From contig NZ_JAPPRQ010000011.1 in the NCBI RefSeq assembly GCF_026719745.1, positions 62,001 to 126,000 of the forward strand: a DNA stretch of 64,000 nucleotides, in the 5' to 3' direction. How positions within the stretch are numbered: the stretch's first letter is position 1; every line of letters begins with the position of its first letter. The position numbers were made by a program, and so were the translations under genes. Of this stretch, positions 45,158-57,537 are shown piece by piece. This DNA is from Clostridium sp. ZS2-4 (GTDB taxonomy: Bacteria > Bacillota > Clostridia > Clostridiales > Clostridiaceae). The notes beneath the pieces are model-generated. The model saw nothing but the letters and a program-made list of their open reading frames with translations. It had not been told where the DNA came from and did no database searches.

Positions 45158-46936
45158 ATGGGAGAATCATTAAATGGACTTAAGAGAACCATAATGTGCG
45201 GTGAGCTTAGAGAAGCTAATGCAGGCGAGAAGCATGTAGTTATGGGATGGGTTCAAAGGAAAAGAAACCTAGGAGGACTAGTTTTTATTGATTTAAGAGA
45301 TAGAGAAGGAATTCTTCAAGTTGTATTTGGAGAAGAAATAAGTAAGGTAGCTTTCGAAAAAGCTGACTTAGTGAAACCAGAATACTGTATAGCTGTCAGT
45401 GGTGAATTAGTAAAAAGACAATCACCTAATGAAACTATGCCAACAGGAATGGTTGAACTTAAAGGGGAGAGTATAAACATATTATCTGAATCAGAAACTC
45501 CACCAATCTACATAAAAGAAGATTTAGATACAGATGAAATGGTAAGATTAAAATATAGATATCTAGATCTTAGAAGACCAGATATGCAAAAAATATTTAA
45601 GATAAGACATAAAACTGTAAAGGCAGTTAGAGATTTCTTAGATGAAAATGGATTCTTGGAAGTTGAAACACCGATGCTTACTAAAAGTACTCCAGAGGGT
45701 GCGAGAGATTATCTTGTTCCAAGTAGAAATTATCCAGGAATGTTCTATGCATTGCCTCAATCTCCGCAATTGTTTAAGCAATTATTAATGGTATCAGGCT
45801 TTGATAAGTACTTCCAAATAGCTAAGTGTTTTAGAGATGAAGACTTAAGAGCAAATAGACAGCCAGAGTTTACTCAAATAGATATGGAGCTTTCGTTTGT
45901 TGATATGGAAGATGTTATTGAAGTAAATGAAAGATTGATACAAAAGATTTTTAAAGAAGTAGGAAATGTTGATGTAAAGCTTCCAATAGAAAGAATACCA
46001 TATCAAGAAGCTATGAGCAAGTATGGTACAGATAAGCCTGATTTAAGATTTGGAATGGAAATAAATGATCTTACTGATGTAGTTAAAAATTCAGAATTTA
46101 AGGTGTTTAAAGATGCTGTAGAAAATGATGGAAGTGTAAGAGCAATAAAAGTTCCAAATTCTGCAGATATGGGAAGAAAGCAAATTGATAAGCTTGGAGA
46201 GTTTGTTAAAACATACAAAGCTAAGGGTCTTGCTTGGATAGCTTATAAAGAAGATGAAATAAAATCACCTATATCAAAGTTCTTGAAAGAAGAAGAACTT
46301 AAAGGTATAATTGATAAAATTGGTGCAGAAGTAGGAGATTTAATCTTAATTGTTGCTGATAAGGATAGTGTTGTTTTTCAAGCACTTGGAGCGCTTAGAT
46401 TAGAAATGGCAAATAAATTAGAACTTTTAAAAGATAATAATGAGTTTAAATTTGTTTGGGTTACAGAATTCCCACTAGTGTCTTATAATGAAGAGGAAGA
46501 CAGATACCAAGCAGAACATCATCCATTTACGATGCCAATGGAAGAAGATATACCTTACTTGGAATCTGAGCCAGGAAGAGTAAGAGCAGAGGCATATGAT
46601 ATAGTACTAAATGGAGAAGAACTAGGTGGTGGAAGTATAAGAATACATGACACAAGTCTTCAAGAAAAAATGTTTAAAGTGCTTGGCTTTACTAAGGAAA
46701 GTGCATGGGAGAGATTTGGTTTCTTATTAGATGCATTTAAATTTGGTCCTCCTCCTCATGGTGGATTAGCATATGGATTGGATAGAATGATTATGTTCTT
46801 ATCAGGAACAGAAAATATAAAGGATGTTATAGCATTCCCTAAAAATCAAAATGCTTTTTGTCCTATGACAGAGGCACCAAATGTTGCTGATGAAAAACAA
46901 TTAACAGAGCTAGGTATAGAAAAGAAAAAAATATAA
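45158..46936 (+). CDS. aspS: Aspartyl-tRNA synthetase
   Basis: The 592-residue bacterial-type class IIb synthetase has an N-terminal OB anticodon-binding domain (VMGWVQRKRNLGGLVFIDLRDREGILQVVF), flipping-loop LDLRRPDMQ, YALPQSPQLFKQLLM, motif 2 FRDEDLRANRQPEFTQIDME, a GAD insertion domain and motif 3 GGLAYGLDRMIMFLSG. AGAGGAGGA precedes the ATG. Length is normal. The pair hisS-aspS ends the conserved block and is followed by a likely 6S RNA gene. Confidence 0.98.
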   Translation: MGESLNGLKRTIMCGELREANAGEKHVVMGWVQRKRNLGGLVFIDLRDREGILQVVFGEEISKVAFEKADLVKPEYCIAVSGELVKRQSPNETMPTGMVELKGESINILSESETPPIYIKEDLDTDEMVRLKYRYLDLRRPDMQKIFKIRHKTVKAVRDFLDENGFLEVETPMLTKSTPEGARDYLVPSRNYPGMFYALPQSPQLFKQLLMVSGFDKYFQIAKCFRDEDLRANRQPEFTQIDMELSFVDMEDVIEVNERLIQKIFKEVGNVDVKLPIERIPYQEAMSKYGTDKPDLRFGMEINDLTDVVKNSEFKVFKDAVENDGSVRAIKVPNSADMGRKQIDKLGEFVKTYKAKGLAWIAYKEDEIKSPISKFLKEEELKGIIDKIGAEVGDLILIVADKDSVVFQALGALRLEMANKLELLKDNNEFKFVWVTEFPLVSYNEEEDRYQAEHHPFTMPMEEDIPYLESEPGRVRAEAYDIVLNGEELGGGSIRIHDTSLQEKMFKVLGFTKESAWERFGFLLDAFKFGPPPHGGLAYGLDRMIMFLSGTENIKDVIAFPKNQNAFCPMTEAPNVADEKQLTELGIEKKKI

Positions 46937-46981
46937 AAATAACATGTCTAAAAGATATAAAAATGTAGTATAATATAAATA

Positions 46982-47178
46982 TAATAAAGAAATATAAACC
47001 TGCTGTATTAGTGAAGTAAGTAGATATTGACCCAACACTATTTTAAAAGGGAATTTAGCTCTTTTTGTGGAATGAAACTTTAATAAAAGTATTAAAGAAC
47101 AAGAAGCAAAAAGGTAATGCCCACCTGTAGATAACAGGATCAACTATTACTTATTTTGCGGTGCAGTGGGACTTTTTA
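46982..47178 (+). ncRNA. ssrS: 6S RNA (probable)
   Basis: A non-coding stretch of about 195 bases is preceded by a TATAAT box at 46969-46974. It contains segments typical of Firmicute 6S RNA: near the 5' end CCTGCTGTATTAG, then ATTGACCCAACA, AAAAGGGAATTTAG, GGAATGAAACTTTAA, CAAGAAGCAAAAAGG, and a 3' end GCGGTGCAGTGGGAC that can pair with the 5' end. In B. subtilis a 6S gene lies next to aspS, as here. 6S RNA binds the housekeeping RNA polymerase. Exact ends are approximate, and the assignment is from remembered sequence features and synteny. Confidence 0.7.
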
Positions 47179-47195
47179 TGCAATAGATTGAAGGT

Positions 47196-47252
47196 AAAAC
47201 CATTAAATACTGCTAATAATCTTAGCGATTAGCACTATTTAATGGTTTTTTT
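47196..47252 (+). terminator. Terminator downstream of the 6S RNA
   Basis: Outer stem AAAACCATTAAATA / TATTTAATGGTTTT with inner TGCTAAT / ATTAGCA pairing ends in a run of seven or more T. Confidence 0.85.
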
Positions 47253-47340
47253 ACTATAGATTTAAGCAATATCAGAAATATAAAAAATAAGTTTATTCAC
47301 ATAAATTAGAATTTTTAATGATTTTTACGAATAAAGTACG

Positions 47341-47369
47341 TTGAATAAGGGAAAAATCAATGATATAAT
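47341..47369 (+). promoter_or_regulatory. Sigma-A promoter of the CsoR-family gene
   Basis: TTGAAT (47341-47346), a 17-bp spacer and TATAAT (47364-47369). Confidence 0.65.
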
Positions 47370-47376
47370 ATTCAAT

Positions 47377-47396
47377 ATAGTACCGGGTATAGGTAT
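47377..47396. promoter_or_regulatory. Candidate CsoR-family operator
   Basis: TACC-G-GGTA (47381-47389), flanked by ATAG and TATAGG, lies just after the expected transcription start. CsoR-family repressors bind GC-cored TACC/GGTA-type inverted repeats, so self-repression is plausible. Confidence 0.4.
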
Positions 47397-47431
47397 ATAC
47401 AAGACAATAAATGTTATTAGGAGAAATGCTT

Positions 47432-47701
47432 ATGGAAAAGAAAAAAGACACTAAAAAAGATATACAAGTAAGACTTAGACGTATTGAAGGGCAAGTTAAA
47501 GGGATTGAAAAAATGATGGAGAATGAAGCTTGTTGTAAAGATATATTAGTTCAGGTTGCGGCGGTAAGGGCAGCTATCAATAAAGTGGGGGCCCTTATAC
47601 TTCAAAATTATGCACAAAATTGTATGGTATCAGATGAGGAAGATAAAAACGTAGAAAAAATAGAAGAGCTAGTTTCAACTTTAACAATGTTTATAAAATA
47701 A
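47432..47701 (+). CDS. CsoR-family repressor (metal or persulfide sensor)
   Basis: This 89-residue all-helical repressor has RLRRIEGQVKGIEKMMENEACCKDILVQVAAVRAAINKVGALIL. Copper CsoR uses a Cys-His-Cys site. Here the first Cys is present (CC at 34-35) and the third (Cys64), but the His position four residues before Cys64 is Tyr60, which argues against copper and fits a thiol/persulfide sensor of the CstR type. ATG 47432 is chosen for its spacing from AGGAGA (47418-47423). No copper ATPase or sulfide gene is adjacent; its target may be itself plus distant genes. Confidence 0.8.
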   Translation: MEKKKDTKKDIQVRLRRIEGQVKGIEKMMENEACCKDILVQVAAVRAAINKVGALILQNYAQNCMVSDEEDKNVEKIEELVSTLTMFIK

Positions 47702-47705
47702 TAAT

Positions 47706-47745
47706 AGGCAATGATTCATAACAAATGAATTATTGCCTTCTTTTA
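47706..47745. terminator. Terminator between the CsoR-family gene and the exporter genes
   Basis: Stem AGGCAATGATTCAT / ATGAATTATTGCCT (one mismatch) with loop AACAA is followed by TCTTTT. It can serve both convergent units. Confidence 0.8.
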
Positions 47746-47751
47746 AAAGGT

Positions 47752-48201
47752 TTAAGCTTTTACTTTTTTATTTTTGATGGTAGTAATGACTCTGGTGATT
47801 GAAGCTACTAATATAGTGGCAACTGCTATGGACATTGCATTGCTTAGAGTTTCAAGTCCCTGATTTAAGGAATTACTTATACTGCCTTTAACACATTCAA
47901 GCATGGTATAGTACATTCCTGATCCAGGTACCAATGGAATAATAGCACAAATTAAAAATATGGTTACAGGAGTTTTGGTTATCCTTGCCATTATTTCTGA
48001 GTATATACTTAATGCAATTGAAGCTAAAAACATTGCAAATATTTTAGAAGGAGAATAAGTAAGGGTTAATAAATAAACAAACCAACCTACAGCGCCTCCT
48101 ATGGAAGCAAAGATTATGTTTTTGCCTTTTATGTTAAATAAGATAGCAAAGCCAAATGTAGAAATTAAAGCGTAAAACGAATTTAATATTATAGTAGTCA
48201 T
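47752..48201 (-). CDS. Threonine/serine exporter ThrE-type, small subunit (YjjB-like)
   Basis: The 149-residue protein has about four to five membrane segments (FYALISTFGFAILFNI, ASIGGAVGWFVYLLTL, IFLICAIIPLVPGSGMYYTM with the conserved PLVPGxG turn). It is the ThrE_2/DUF3815 half of a split threonine/serine exporter; in actinobacterial ThrE the halves are fused. It overlaps the end of the larger subunit by 4 bp, so the pair is co-translated. ATG start. Confidence 0.88.
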   Translation of the reverse strand: MTTIILNSFYALISTFGFAILFNIKGKNIIFASIGGAVGWFVYLLTLTYSPSKIFAMFLASIALSIYSEIMARITKTPVTIFLICAIIPLVPGSGMYYTMLECVKGSISNSLNQGLETLSNAMSIAVATILVASITRVITTIKNKKVKA

Positions 48202-48974
48202 CTAAAGGTACCTCCCAAAAGTGTAACCCAGAGTTTTATAACCAGTCCTGAACCAACTGCTATGGCAATAGCAATAAAAAAGGCTTCTATAGCTCTTGAC
48301 ATTCCAGAAACCAAATCTCCAGCAATTGTGTCTCTAATAGCGTTGGTGATAAGAAGTCCTGGAACAAGAAGCATTATGGAACCAATTATTATTTTATCTT
48401 CATTGTGACCTAAATTGATATGTACACTAATTAAAGCAATTAAAGAGGCTACTGCACCACCCAGAGAGTTTATGAAAAATTCGTTTACTCGCAAATTATT
48501 CAGAAGTATGGATAAGACTTTTATGGTTGATCCTATGATTAAAGAAACAAAGAAATCGTGTACATTTCCACCAAAAAGTAGTGTGAAAAAACCAGCAACG
48601 AAGGATGATGCAAGAATCAGTATTTTGGGGTTATATGCAGAAATAGAATTAATTTCTTTAAGTCTTTTTTCTACACAGTCTAACGAAAGATTTTTCGGTA
48701 TAATAGACCTAGATAAATCATTTACCATAGAAACCTTTTCTAAGTTAACTGTTCGGTTATTTATCCTTCGCACGAGAGAAATTGTTTCGTGATTTTCATC
48801 TGTAATTGAAATTATAATACCAGTAGGTGTTACAAAACTGTCAGCGGTTTTAATATTAAAGGCATAGCATATTCTGAGCATAGTTTCTTCTACTCTGTAA
48901 GTTTCTCCACCACTTTGAAGTATTATTTTTCCTGCTTCAGCTGCAATATGAATTATTCTATGACTTCTCTGCAT
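48198..48974 (-). CDS. Threonine/serine exporter ThrE-type, large subunit (YjjP-like)
   Basis: The 258-residue DUF1212-family protein has a soluble N-terminal region of about 110 residues with GGETYRVEETMLRICYAF and TPTGIIISI, then about five membrane segments including LLVPGLLITNAIRDTIAGDLVSGMSRAIEAFFIAIAIAVG. Together with the small subunit it should export threonine/serine or dicarboxylates. AAAGGATT precedes the ATG on the minus strand. It is divergent from glyA, whose product interconverts serine and glycine, an association that may be metabolic. Confidence 0.88.
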   Translation of the reverse strand: MQRSHRIIHIAAEAGKIILQSGGETYRVEETMLRICYAFNIKTADSFVTPTGIIISITDENHETISLVRRINNRTVNLEKVSMVNDLSRSIIPKNLSLDCVEKRLKEINSISAYNPKILILASSFVAGFFTLLFGGNVHDFFVSLIIGSTIKVLSILLNNLRVNEFFINSLGGAVASLIALISVHINLGHNEDKIIIGSIMLLVPGLLITNAIRDTIAGDLVSGMSRAIEAFFIAIAIAVGSGLVIKLWVTLLGGTFR

Positions 48975-49048
48975 ATTTAAAATCCTTTCTTTCTGCTTAA
49001 TAATCCAGTATATTTTACAAAGTTATTATATCATAATTGTTTATTTAG

Positions 49049-49077
49049 TTGATATTTTAGGAAAAAAAAATTATAAT
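49049..49077 (+). promoter_or_regulatory. Sigma-A promoter of glyA
   Basis: TTGATA (49049-49054), a 17-bp spacer and TATAAT (49072-49077). Confidence 0.65.
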
Positions 49078-49115
49078 AATATATTAATCAATATATTTAT
49101 AAAGGAGGGCTTACA

Positions 49116-50354
49116 ATGAATTTCGATAATTTAAGAATTAATGATGGGGATATCTATAATATTATTCAAGAGGAAACAAAAAGACAGAACGATAATATAG
49201 AGCTTATAGCTTCAGAAAATTTTACAAGCATAGCCGTAATGGAAGCTATGGGTTCACAACTTACAAATAAATATGCAGAAGGATATCCTAAAAAAAGATA
49301 CTATGGAGGATGTCATGTTGTAGATAAAGCTGAAGAGTTAGCAATAGACAGATTGAAAAAACTTTTTGGAGCGGAACATGCAAATGTTCAACCACATTCA
49401 GGTTCTCAGGCTAATATGGCTGTATATCTTTCAGTTTTAGAGCATGGGGATACAGTTTTAGGAATGGATCTAAGTCATGGAGGACATTTAACTCATGGTA
49501 GTCCAGTTAATTTTTCAGGAAAGTTATTTAACTTTGTATCATATGGTGTAAGCAAAGAGACTGGAAGAATAGATTATGATGAAATAAGAAGACTTGCATT
49601 AGAACATAAACCAAAGATGATAGTTGCTGGTGCCAGTGCTTATTCAAGAATAATAGACTTTGAAGTCATTAAAGATATTTGTGATGAAGTAGGAGCATAT
49701 TTTATGGTAGACATGGCTCATATAGCTGGTCTTATAGCGTCAGGAGCACATCCTTCTCCAGTACCTTATGCAGATTTTGTGACAACAACTACCCATAAAA
49801 CCTTAAGAGGTCCAAGAGGTGGAGCTATTCTTTGCAAAGAACAATTTGCAAAGGCTGTAGATAAAACTATTTTTCCGGGAATACAGGGAGGTCCTTTATT
49901 ACATATTATAGCTGCAAAAGCAGTTTGTTTTGGGGAAGCTTTAAAGGATGATTACAAGGAGTATATTAAACAAGTTGTGAAAAATGCAAAGGCTCTTGAA
50001 GAAGAACTTAAAAAATATGACTTTAGACTTGTTTCAGATGGAACAGATAATCATTTGATTCTTGTAGATTTAACTAATAAAGATATTACTGGAAAAGAAG
50101 CTGAGTTCCTTTTAGATAGTGTAGGAATTACAGTAAATAAAAATACCATTCCTTTTGAAACTAGAAGTCCTTTTGTAACAAGTGGAATAAGAATAGGTAC
50201 TCCAGCTGTTACAACTAGGGGATTTAAAGAAGAGGAAATGAAAGAAATTGCTTATCTGATAAATTATGTAATTGAAAATAGAGATAAAGATTTAAGTGAA
50301 GTGAAAGCTAAGGTTAGGGAGGTTTGTGGAAGACACCCACTTTATGAAGAGTAG
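49116..50354 (+). CDS. glyA: Serine hydroxymethyltransferase
   Basis: The 412-residue PLP enzyme interconverts serine and glycine with tetrahydrofolate. Segments: [63 protein letters not shown], the PLP-lysine motif [14 protein letters not shown], and [25 protein letters not shown] precedes the ATG. The stop codon TAG lies within the end hairpin of repeat R4, whose central hairpin plus T tract probably ends the transcript. Confidence 0.98.
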   Translation: MNFDNLRINDGDIYNIIQEETKRQNDNIELIASENFTSIAVMEAMGSQLTNKYAEGYPKKRYYGGCHVVDKAEELAIDRLKKLFGAEHANVQPHSGSQANMAVYLSVLEHGDTVLGMDLSHGGHLTHGSPVNFSGKLFNFVSYGVSKETGRIDYDEIRRLALEHKPKMIVAGASAYSRIIDFEVIKDICDEVGAYFMVDMAHIAGLIASGAHPSPVPYADFVTTTTHKTLRGPRGGAILCKEQFAKAVDKTIFPGIQGGPLLHIIAAKAVCFGEALKDDYKEYIKQVVKNAKALEEELKKYDFRLVSDGTDNHLILVDLTNKDITGKEAEFLLDSVGITVNKNTIPFETRSPFVTSGIRIGTPAVTTRGFKEEEMKEIAYLINYVIENRDKDLSEVKAKVREVCGRHPLYEE

Positions 50355-50579
50355 AAAAATGTTGTCATACAACATTTTTCTAGTAACCAGTAGCTAGATA
50401 CCAGTAACCAGTGAATGAAGTTTTGCTAAGGCAAAACCTAAATTTAAATAAAAGAAAGAGCAAGAACATAGAGATTTTCTATATTCTTGCTCTTTTTATG
50501 TTTATTTTTACTGAATTTAAATTCTTTAATTTTCTTTTCTTTTTTCTTTCTGGCTACTGAAAATTGCTACGCAATTTTC
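50352..50579 (-). repeat. Heptad-armed dispersed element, copy R4 (inverted)
   Basis: Read on the plus strand it has: end hairpin 50352-50382 (13-bp perfect stem including the glyA stop codon, loop TCATA); heptads TAACCAG, TAGCTAG, ATACCAG, TAACCAG at about 50384-50411; hairpin GTTTTGC/GCAAAAC at about 50420-50437; central stem GAGCAAGAA/TTCTTGCTC at 50458-50492 followed by TTTTT; a T-rich tract; CTGGCTACTG; and end hairpin 50559-50579 (GAAAATTG, loop CTACG). The order is the reverse of R1-R3, so this copy is on the minus strand. Confidence 0.8.
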
Positions 50580-54525
<3,946 letters not shown>

Positions 54526-54540
54526 ATATAAAATTTGCAA

Positions 54541-54580
54541 AAAAAAGAACTTCTAAATTCATTTTAGAAGTTCTTTTTTG
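54541..54580 (+). terminator. Terminator of the PFOR gene
   Basis: Stem AAAAAAGAACTTCTAAA / TTTAGAAGTTCTTTTTT with a short ATTCAT-type loop. Confidence 0.85.
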
Positions 54581-54627
54581 AAAATATCTGGAATAAATAT
54601 AAAAAATGAATAAATGCATATAATGTA

Positions 54628-54656
54628 TTGCAATTGTTCGATAAATTTGATATTAT
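54628..54656 (+). promoter_or_regulatory. Sigma-A promoter of the NSS transporter operon
   Basis: TTGCAA (54628-54633), a 17-bp spacer and TATTAT (54651-54656). Confidence 0.55.
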
Positions 54657-54708
54657 AAACTCTAAATGTACTTATATTAGTTATAATACTTTTTAAGGAG
54701 GCAATCAT

Positions 54709-56286
54709 ATGAAGGAAAGAGAAAATTGGGGGAGCAAACTTGGCTTGATTTTAGCTATGGCAGGTAATGCTATTGGGCTTGGCAATTTTTGGAGATTTCC
54801 GTACCAGGCTGCAAAAAACGGTGGAGGCGCATTCATGGTGCCTTATGTTATTGCATTGTTTTTATTGGGAATACCTATAATTCTTGTAGAATGGATGCAG
54901 GGTAGATATGGTGGAAAATATGGACATGGGACAATAGGATATATGGTATATCTTCAATCCAGAGAAAAGATAAAACCTAGGAGAGCAGCTATATTAGGTG
55001 CTATTTGTGGAATGTTTGTAATTGGAGTTACTGTGCTTGTAAATTCATATTATAATCATATTATAGGATGGACCCTAGGATATGGAGTGTTTACAGCTAC
55101 AGGAAAAGCAATGGATACAAGCATGTCAACAGGAGATTTCTTTGTTAACTATGTTACAAGTCCTGGACCTGTATTTGTATTCTGGATTATCAGTTTAGGA
55201 TTTTTAGCTTTTGCGGTTACTAGAGGTATACAAAAAGGTATAGAAGCTTGGGCTAAGTTAATGATGCCTATACTTTATGTTTTTGGATTTATATTAATAT
55301 TTAAATCACTTACAATTGGATCTCCTGTTAAACCAGAATGGTCAGCTTTAAAGGGATTGGATTATCTGTGGTCACCTAGATGGAGCGAGTTAAGCTGGCA
55401 AAGTGCATTAGCAGCAAGTGGACAGATTTTCTTTACATTGTCAATAGGAATGGGGATTATACAAAACTACGCTTCTTATATCAGAGAAGATGATGATATT
55501 GTCTTATCTGCATTAACAACAGTTGGACTTAATGAATTTGCAGAAGTAATATTAGGTGGAACCATAGTTATTCCTATATGTTATGCATTTTTAGGAGCAG
55601 AAGGGTTAAGTCAAAGTATCGGTCTTACATTCATATCACTTCCTAATATATTTAGAGCAGTAAGTGGTGGTAGAGTAATGGGAACTTTATGGTTTTTATT
55701 GCTTTTCTGTGCAGGTGTAACTTCAGCAATAGCAATGTACAATTATTTAGTTGCTATTTTAGAAGAAGATATGGGATTCACTAGAAAAAGAGCATCTATC
55801 TTAGTTTTTGCTTTGTATATTATAGTTGGACTTCCAGTAGGTCTTGAACAGATAATTACTAAGACAGCTGGTTTTGCATATTTTTCAGAAATAGATAACT
55901 GGGTTGGAACTTATTTCTTGGTAGTTATGGGATTCGTAGAAATTGTTGTAACTGGATGGTTAATGAAAGATTCTTTCTTAGATGAAATAAACAGAGGTTC
56001 ATATTGGAAGGTTCCAAGTTGGGTATATAATGTAGTTATAAAATTTGTTACTCCAATATCAATTCTTTTACTTTTAATCGGATCAACTAGAGATTATATT
56101 AAACAAGGATATTTTAAGTTAATACCTGATTTTGTAGCTGGTACACCTGAGTTAATTCCTTGGGTTATTGGAGCTAGAATTGTATTAATTACAGTATTTG
56201 CTTTAGGGTTTATAGGAACTTACAGAAGTATCAAAAAGGTATATGGTAATGAACTAGAAAGTAACTCTATCATTATTAAAAGATAA
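54709..56286 (+). CDS. Sodium-dependent NSS-family amino-acid transporter
   Basis: The 525-residue neurotransmitter:sodium symporter-family protein has the N-terminal WGSKLGLILAMAGNAIGLGNFWRFPYQAAKNGGGAFMVPY (the sodium and substrate site in TM1) and about twelve membrane segments. AALAASGQIFFTLSIGMGI is TM6 and the TM8 region has LLFCAGVTSAIAMYN. NSS members of this type import methionine, alanine or other neutral amino acids. AAGGAGG precedes the ATG. A 34-residue MetS-like partner gene follows, supporting a MetP-type two-component importer. Confidence 0.9.
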   Translation: MKERENWGSKLGLILAMAGNAIGLGNFWRFPYQAAKNGGGAFMVPYVIALFLLGIPIILVEWMQGRYGGKYGHGTIGYMVYLQSREKIKPRRAAILGAICGMFVIGVTVLVNSYYNHIIGWTLGYGVFTATGKAMDTSMSTGDFFVNYVTSPGPVFVFWIISLGFLAFAVTRGIQKGIEAWAKLMMPILYVFGFILIFKSLTIGSPVKPEWSALKGLDYLWSPRWSELSWQSALAASGQIFFTLSIGMGIIQNYASYIREDDDIVLSALTTVGLNEFAEVILGGTIVIPICYAFLGAEGLSQSIGLTFISLPNIFRAVSGGRVMGTLWFLLLFCAGVTSAIAMYNYLVAILEEDMGFTRKRASILVFALYIIVGLPVGLEQIITKTAGFAYFSEIDNWVGTYFLVVMGFVEIVVTGWLMKDSFLDEINRGSYWKVPSWVYNVVIKFVTPISILLLLIGSTRDYIKQGYFKLIPDFVAGTPELIPWVIGARIVLITVFALGFIGTYRSIKKVYGNELESNSIIIKR

Positions 56287-56315
56287 AATGAGACTTTTCG
56301 GTTGGAGGTGTGAGT

Positions 56316-56420
56316 ATGTCTTCTAATGGTGCAATTTTTATGGGAGTATTTTGGACAATGATACTAGGATTTTGTGGTATAACTTTAACGTCTTTGTTGA
56401 AGCATCAAAATAAAAGATAA
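56316..56420 (+). CDS. MetS-like small subunit of NSS transporter
   Basis: The 34-residue protein is essentially one membrane helix (GAIFMGVFWTMILGFCGITLTSLL) with a basic end KHQNKR. GGAGGTG lies a few bases before the ATG, and the gene starts 29 bp after the transporter stop. In Corynebacterium the MetP transporter needs a small single-span partner, MetS, and this gene has the same placement and form. It is shorter than C. glutamicum MetS (about 60 residues). Confidence 0.75.
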   Translation: MSSNGAIFMGVFWTMILGFCGITLTSLLKHQNKR

Positions 56421-56442
56421 AGATATTACAGAGAGGACGATT

Positions 56443-56850
56443 ATGAATAGAGAAAAAGAAATTAGTAAAATAGCTTTACTGATTACATTAGTTTCTGCTT
56501 TGTTTTTAACCTTATCTCCGCCATATTTTGGAGCTTTACTTCCTTTGATTTTTATTATACCAATTTATATGGGGATACATGGTGTTAAAGTTGGAAAAAA
56601 AAGTGGAATGTACATTTCACTTGGAATTTTACCTTTAGCTCTTTCAGTATCTGTCATATGGATAAAGTATTTTTTCACAGTATTTAAAAATTTATCACAG
56701 GAATTTTTAAATATGAGTTCGCAGTATCATGTTTCTCTATTGATGGCTAAGTTTCTAACAATAGGAGCTGTTATTTTAAGTTTTCTTTTAGCTACATTAA
56801 GTATAGTAACTTTCATTGTTATAATAAGAAGTAGAAAAAGCTTCAAGTAA
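56443..56850 (+). CDS. Small integral membrane protein, function unknown
   Basis: The 135-residue protein has four hydrophobic segments (IALLITLVSALFLTLS, FGALLPLIFIIPIYMGIHGV, MYISLGILPLALSVSVIWI, FLTIGAVILSFLLATLSIVTFIVII) and a basic end. GAGAGGA precedes the ATG, 22 bp after the MetS-like gene, so it may belong to the transporter operon. No family is recognised. Confidence 0.6.
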   Translation: MNREKEISKIALLITLVSALFLTLSPPYFGALLPLIFIIPIYMGIHGVKVGKKSGMYISLGILPLALSVSVIWIKYFFTVFKNLSQEFLNMSSQYHVSLLMAKFLTIGAVILSFLLATLSIVTFIVIIRSRKSFK

Positions 56851-56937
56851 TGGTATATTCTCACATGGCATCAAATCACTAGTTTAGATTTGTATTATTT
56901 ACGCAAACTAAAGATAAAGAAAGGAGATGAAGATACC

Positions 56938-57018
56938 ATGATGAGGAGTATGAGAGTCATGAGAAGGATGGGAAAAGGAATTAGAAGAATGATGAAAAAT
57001 ATTAGGAGAACTTTTTAG
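56938..57018 (+). CDS. 26-residue Arg/Met-rich microprotein
   Basis: AAAGGAGATGAAGATACC gives a near-perfect ribosome site before ATG 56938. The frame encodes 26 residues with eight Arg, two Lys and seven Met and no acidic residue (it reads MMRSMRVMRRMGKG then IRRMMKNIRRTF). An intrinsic terminator follows 17 bp after the stop. The spacing of Arg pairs suggests a cationic amphipathic helix. No immunity or export gene is evident, although the preceding membrane protein is a candidate partner. It could be a toxin, bacteriocin-like peptide or RNA/membrane-binding protein. Confidence 0.55.
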   Translation: MMRSMRVMRRMGKGIRRMMKNIRRTF

Positions 57019-57035
57019 AATTTATATAGTATTTT

Positions 57036-57073
57036 AACATGTGGAGTTTTAGGGAAAATTCTGCATGTTTTTT
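57036..57073 (+). terminator. Terminator after the microprotein gene
   Basis: Stem AACATGTGGAGTTTT / AAAATTCTGCATGTT (15 pairs with two T-G wobbles), loop AGGG, then TTTTATTT. Confidence 0.75.
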
Positions 57074-57192
57074 ATTTCCTAAAAAAAATACAAAAAATGC
57101 TTTTATTATTAGTCATTTAAGGTTAAAATAGAAATATTACTGTTACAGTATGAAGTATTCAAATATTAAAAGAATATCTTAGGAGGTATAAA

Positions 57193-57516
57193 ATGGATAA
57201 GGAAAAATTACATGATTGCGGATGCGAAGAAGAAACAGATTGTGGATGTGGATGCGAATGTGGAGAACATGAACACGAAGCGCTTACAGTAGAATTAGAA
57301 GATGAAAATGGTAATGTAATTTTATGTGAAGTAGTAGATGGATTTGATTATAAAGAAAATGAATATGCTCTTGTACAAAATCCAGAAGATGGTTCAGTAT
57401 ATTTATTTAAAGTTATTGGTGAGGGTGACGAAGGAGAGCTTGTTGTTCCAGATGAGGAAGAATTCAATGAAGTTACAGCCTATTATGAAAGCTTATTGGA
57501 AAGTGAAGAAGAATAG
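57193..57516 (+). CDS. DUF1292 family acidic protein with Cys-rich N-terminus
   Basis: The 107-residue protein has a C-terminal DUF1292 (YrzB-like) domain: LTVELEDENGNVILCEVVDGFDYKENEYALVQNPEDGSVYLFKVIGEGDEGELVVPDEEEFNEV. In Firmicutes this family is often near yrrK/yqgF and alaS; its function is unknown. The added N-terminus has alternating Cys/Gly/Glu (HDCGCEEETDCGCGCECGEHEHE), seven Cys and two His, which may bind metal. AGGAGG precedes the ATG. The protein is very acidic. It ends at a terminator. Confidence 0.85.
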   Translation: MDKEKLHDCGCEEETDCGCGCECGEHEHEALTVELEDENGNVILCEVVDGFDYKENEYALVQNPEDGSVYLFKVIGEGDEGELVVPDEEEFNEVTAYYESLLESEEE

Positions 57517-57537
57517 TAATTAAGAATAGTAATTAAG

